DNA of 17,413 bases from an uncultured Lachnospiraceae bacterium (GTDB lineage Bacteria; Bacillota; Clostridia; Lachnospirales; Lachnospiraceae). Positions 15,950 to 17,413 of this stretch are shown piece after piece. Within the stretch, counting starts at the first letter, position 1. Every line of letters begins with the position of its first letter. The notes beneath the pieces are model-generated. The model did no database searches. It was not told where the DNA came from and worked only from the letters and a program-made list of their open reading frames with translations. The position numbers and the translations under genes were made by a program. The stretch lies in assembly GCA_947178465.1 (NCBI GenBank), contig CAMWYL010000023.1:1-17413 (forward strand), read 5' to 3'.

Positions 15950-17413
15950 TCAATCTGAAATCTTATTTGCTTCATACTCTTCTCGTGGCAAAAACGGAAA
16001 CATATCATCAATCTCAGGCGATATAATCGTCCCATCCGGCTGTACTTTCGACGAAAGCTTCGGCTCAAAATTCTGTTCCGGGTCGCAAATCACCTCGCAG
16101 AGAGCAGGCCCTTCCGTATGGAGCAACTCATCCATCGCTGCCGGTATCGCATCCTGCCTTGGAATTTTCACATACTTCACTCCATACGCCCATGCAATTT
16201 TCTCAAAATCCGGAAAGCTGATTCCGGTCCCGTCGCATACGCCAACCAACGGCGGTTCAAACAGGTTTTTCTGTGTCTGCCTGATCGAATGGTATCCGTT
16301 GTTATTGATGATGATGATCTTCAGGTTCAACTGATGGTACACCACCGTCTGAAGCTCTTGAATATTCATCTGAAAGCTGCCATCTCCGTCAATACAGATC
16401 ACACGCTTTCCTTTCCTCGCCATCGCCACACCGATTGCTGCGGGAAAGCCATAGCCCATGGCAGCACATCCCGAATTGGTGAACAGCCGCTGTCCCTTCT
16501 TTATCCGCATCGCCTGGAAGGTAATCACACAAGCCGCGCCATTCCCGGTAACCACGCTTTCCTCCGCTTCAAGATATTCACTCATCTCCTTGGTAAACAC
16601 ATACGGGTTCACCGGTTCCGGATTGTCGTAGTATTGCGGTAATACCGCCGGATACCTCTGATGAATATCCCTGCACCACGCAAGCCACCCGGAACAGTCC
16701 TTTGCAGGTTCCGCACAGTCAAGCCATTCCTGCATAACCTCCCGCAAATCGGCATGTATCGGTAAATCCACATGTACCGTAGGCTTCCGAAGCTCTGCAT
16801 CATCAATGTCAACCACAATCTTGTAAGCGCGCTTGGCAAATTCCTTATAATTATAGCTGATCTGGCGAATATTCATCCTGCACCCAAGCACAATCAGCAG
16901 GTCGCTGTTCTGCACTACAAAATTTCCGCCCCGGGTGCCTACACTTCCCGGTCTTCCGCAATAATACGGATATTCATCCTCCAACAGATCATGGGCGTTC
17001 CACGCAGTGACCACGGGAATCCGGAGCTTGTCCGTCAATGCCCTGAATATATCATACGCTCCCGAAAGCCTCACGCCGGTTCCTGCAAGAATAACGGGGC
17101 GCTTTGCGGCCCTTATTCGTGAAAATACCTCTGCCGTCAGCTTTGAATCGTATTTGGGACATTCCTGTTGTTCCGACTCACTCTCATCAAATCCCTTCAG
17201 CTCGTCGGTCTCAATCCATGCAGCCTGAACATCTACGGGAATATCTAACCATACGGGACCCTTTCTCCCATGATTGGCAAGATACCAAGCCTTTTCCAAA
17301 TGATAACGGATTTCCGAAGGCTCTGTCACCATTTTCGAATATTTCGTCATATGCTTCACACAATCAACGATTTGAAACTCCTGATCTCCAAGCTGACGCA
17401 GCGGGACATCCGT
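15950..17413 (-). CDS. ThDP-dependent acetolactate-synthase-like enzyme (5' end outside window)
   Basis: The open frame runs off the right edge, so about 487 C-terminal residues are visible and the N-terminal Pyr domain with its catalytic Glu is outside the window. The visible part begins in LRQLGDQEFQIVDCVKHMT, a family signature, followed by GRKGPVWLDIPVDVQ. The central domain reads VLGCRMNIRQIS. The PP domain has GDGSFQMNIQEL (about residue 343 of the visible part) and IINNNGYHSIRQTQK. The C-terminus (NFEPKLSSKVQPDG, then MFPFLPREEY) is typical of sugar-locus IlvB-like proteins. The stop lies 30 bases before the next ThDP gene, so both are co-transcribed. The two proteins differ clearly in the motif after GDG, in the Asn loop and in the tail, so they are paralogs with probably distinct substrates, not a recent duplication. 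Confidence 0.85.
   Translation of the reverse strand, partial: TDVPLRQLGDQEFQIVDCVKHMTKYSKMVTEPSEIRYHLEKAWYLANHGRKGPVWLDIPVDVQAAWIETDELKGFDESESEQQECPKYDSKLTAEVFSRIRAAKRPVILAGTGVRLSGAYDIFRALTDKLRIPVVTAWNAHDLLEDEYPYYCGRPGSVGTRGGNFVVQNSDLLIVLGCRMNIRQISYNYKEFAKRAYKIVVDIDDAELRKPTVHVDLPIHADLREVMQEWLDCAEPAKDCSGWLAWCRDIHQRYPAVLPQYYDNPEPVNPYVFTKEMSEYLEAEESVVTGNGAACVITFQAMRIKKGQRLFTNSGCAAMGYGFPAAIGVAMARKGKRVICIDGDGSFQMNIQELQTVVYHQLNLKIIIINNNGYHSIRQTQKNLFEPPLVGVCDGTGISFPDFEKIAWAYGVKYVKIPRQDAIPAAMDELLHTEGPALCEVICDPEQNFEPKLSSKVQPDGTIISPEIDDMFPFLPREEYEANKISD

Noticed and set aside
16118..16642. Plus-strand open frame of 174 codons
   Set aside because: It is the antisense shadow of the ThDP enzyme, which has clear motifs on the other strand.

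Overview
The window looks like the downstream half of a surface-polysaccharide (capsule, exopolysaccharide or teichoic-acid-like glycan) biosynthesis locus from a low-to-moderate GC Gram-positive anaerobe, most likely a Clostridia/Lachnospiraceae-type Firmicute. This rests on strong GGAGG ribosome-binding sites, tightly packed co-directional genes, and the mix of GT2, GtrB/DPM1-like, GT8, FkbM and hexapeptide-acyltransferase families. The host is inferred, not shown. Every real gene is on the minus strand, so the operon runs from the right edge to the left edge. No tRNA, rRNA, CRISPR array or insertion sequence was seen.

In transcription order, the right edge (17413-14192) holds two tandem thiamine-diphosphate (ThDP) enzymes of the acetolactate-synthase superfamily, the first cut by the window edge. 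Next comes a polyprenyl-phosphate sugar module (14169-10256): two paralogous GtrB/DPM1-like transferases flanking a large polytopic membrane protein, probably a GT-C glycosyltransferase or related membrane glycan enzyme. A third, more canonical GtrB-like protein follows (9941-8973).

The middle (10255-4160) is a gene graveyard interleaved with intact genes. It holds an unrecognised remnant (9988-10216), a GT8 glycosyltransferase with frameshifts and an internal deletion (8977-8176), a GT2 protein reduced to about 106 residues (8050-7730), an intact Wzx-type flippase (7733-6219), an intact GT2 (6184-5255), a broken hexapeptide acyltransferase (5258-4718) and one or two broken FkbM methyltransferases (4690-4160).

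The left part (4159-227) is intact again: a membrane-anchored GT2, a B12-binding-type radical SAM protein with a CX4CX2C cluster motif, a small YdjM-like membrane metal-hydrolase-family protein, and a final GT2. A 9-bp perfect inverted repeat just past the last stop codon may end the operon.

Together the intact genes suggest sugar-donor synthesis (possibly a two-carbon-branched sugar made by a ThDP enzyme), sugar loading onto polyprenyl phosphate, glycan assembly by GT2 enzymes, flipping by Wzx, and extracytoplasmic decoration by the membrane transferase. The broken genes are decoration and side-chain functions, so the glycan is probably simpler than that of a relative with the full set. No Wzy polymerase, priming transferase or GtrA flippase is visible here.
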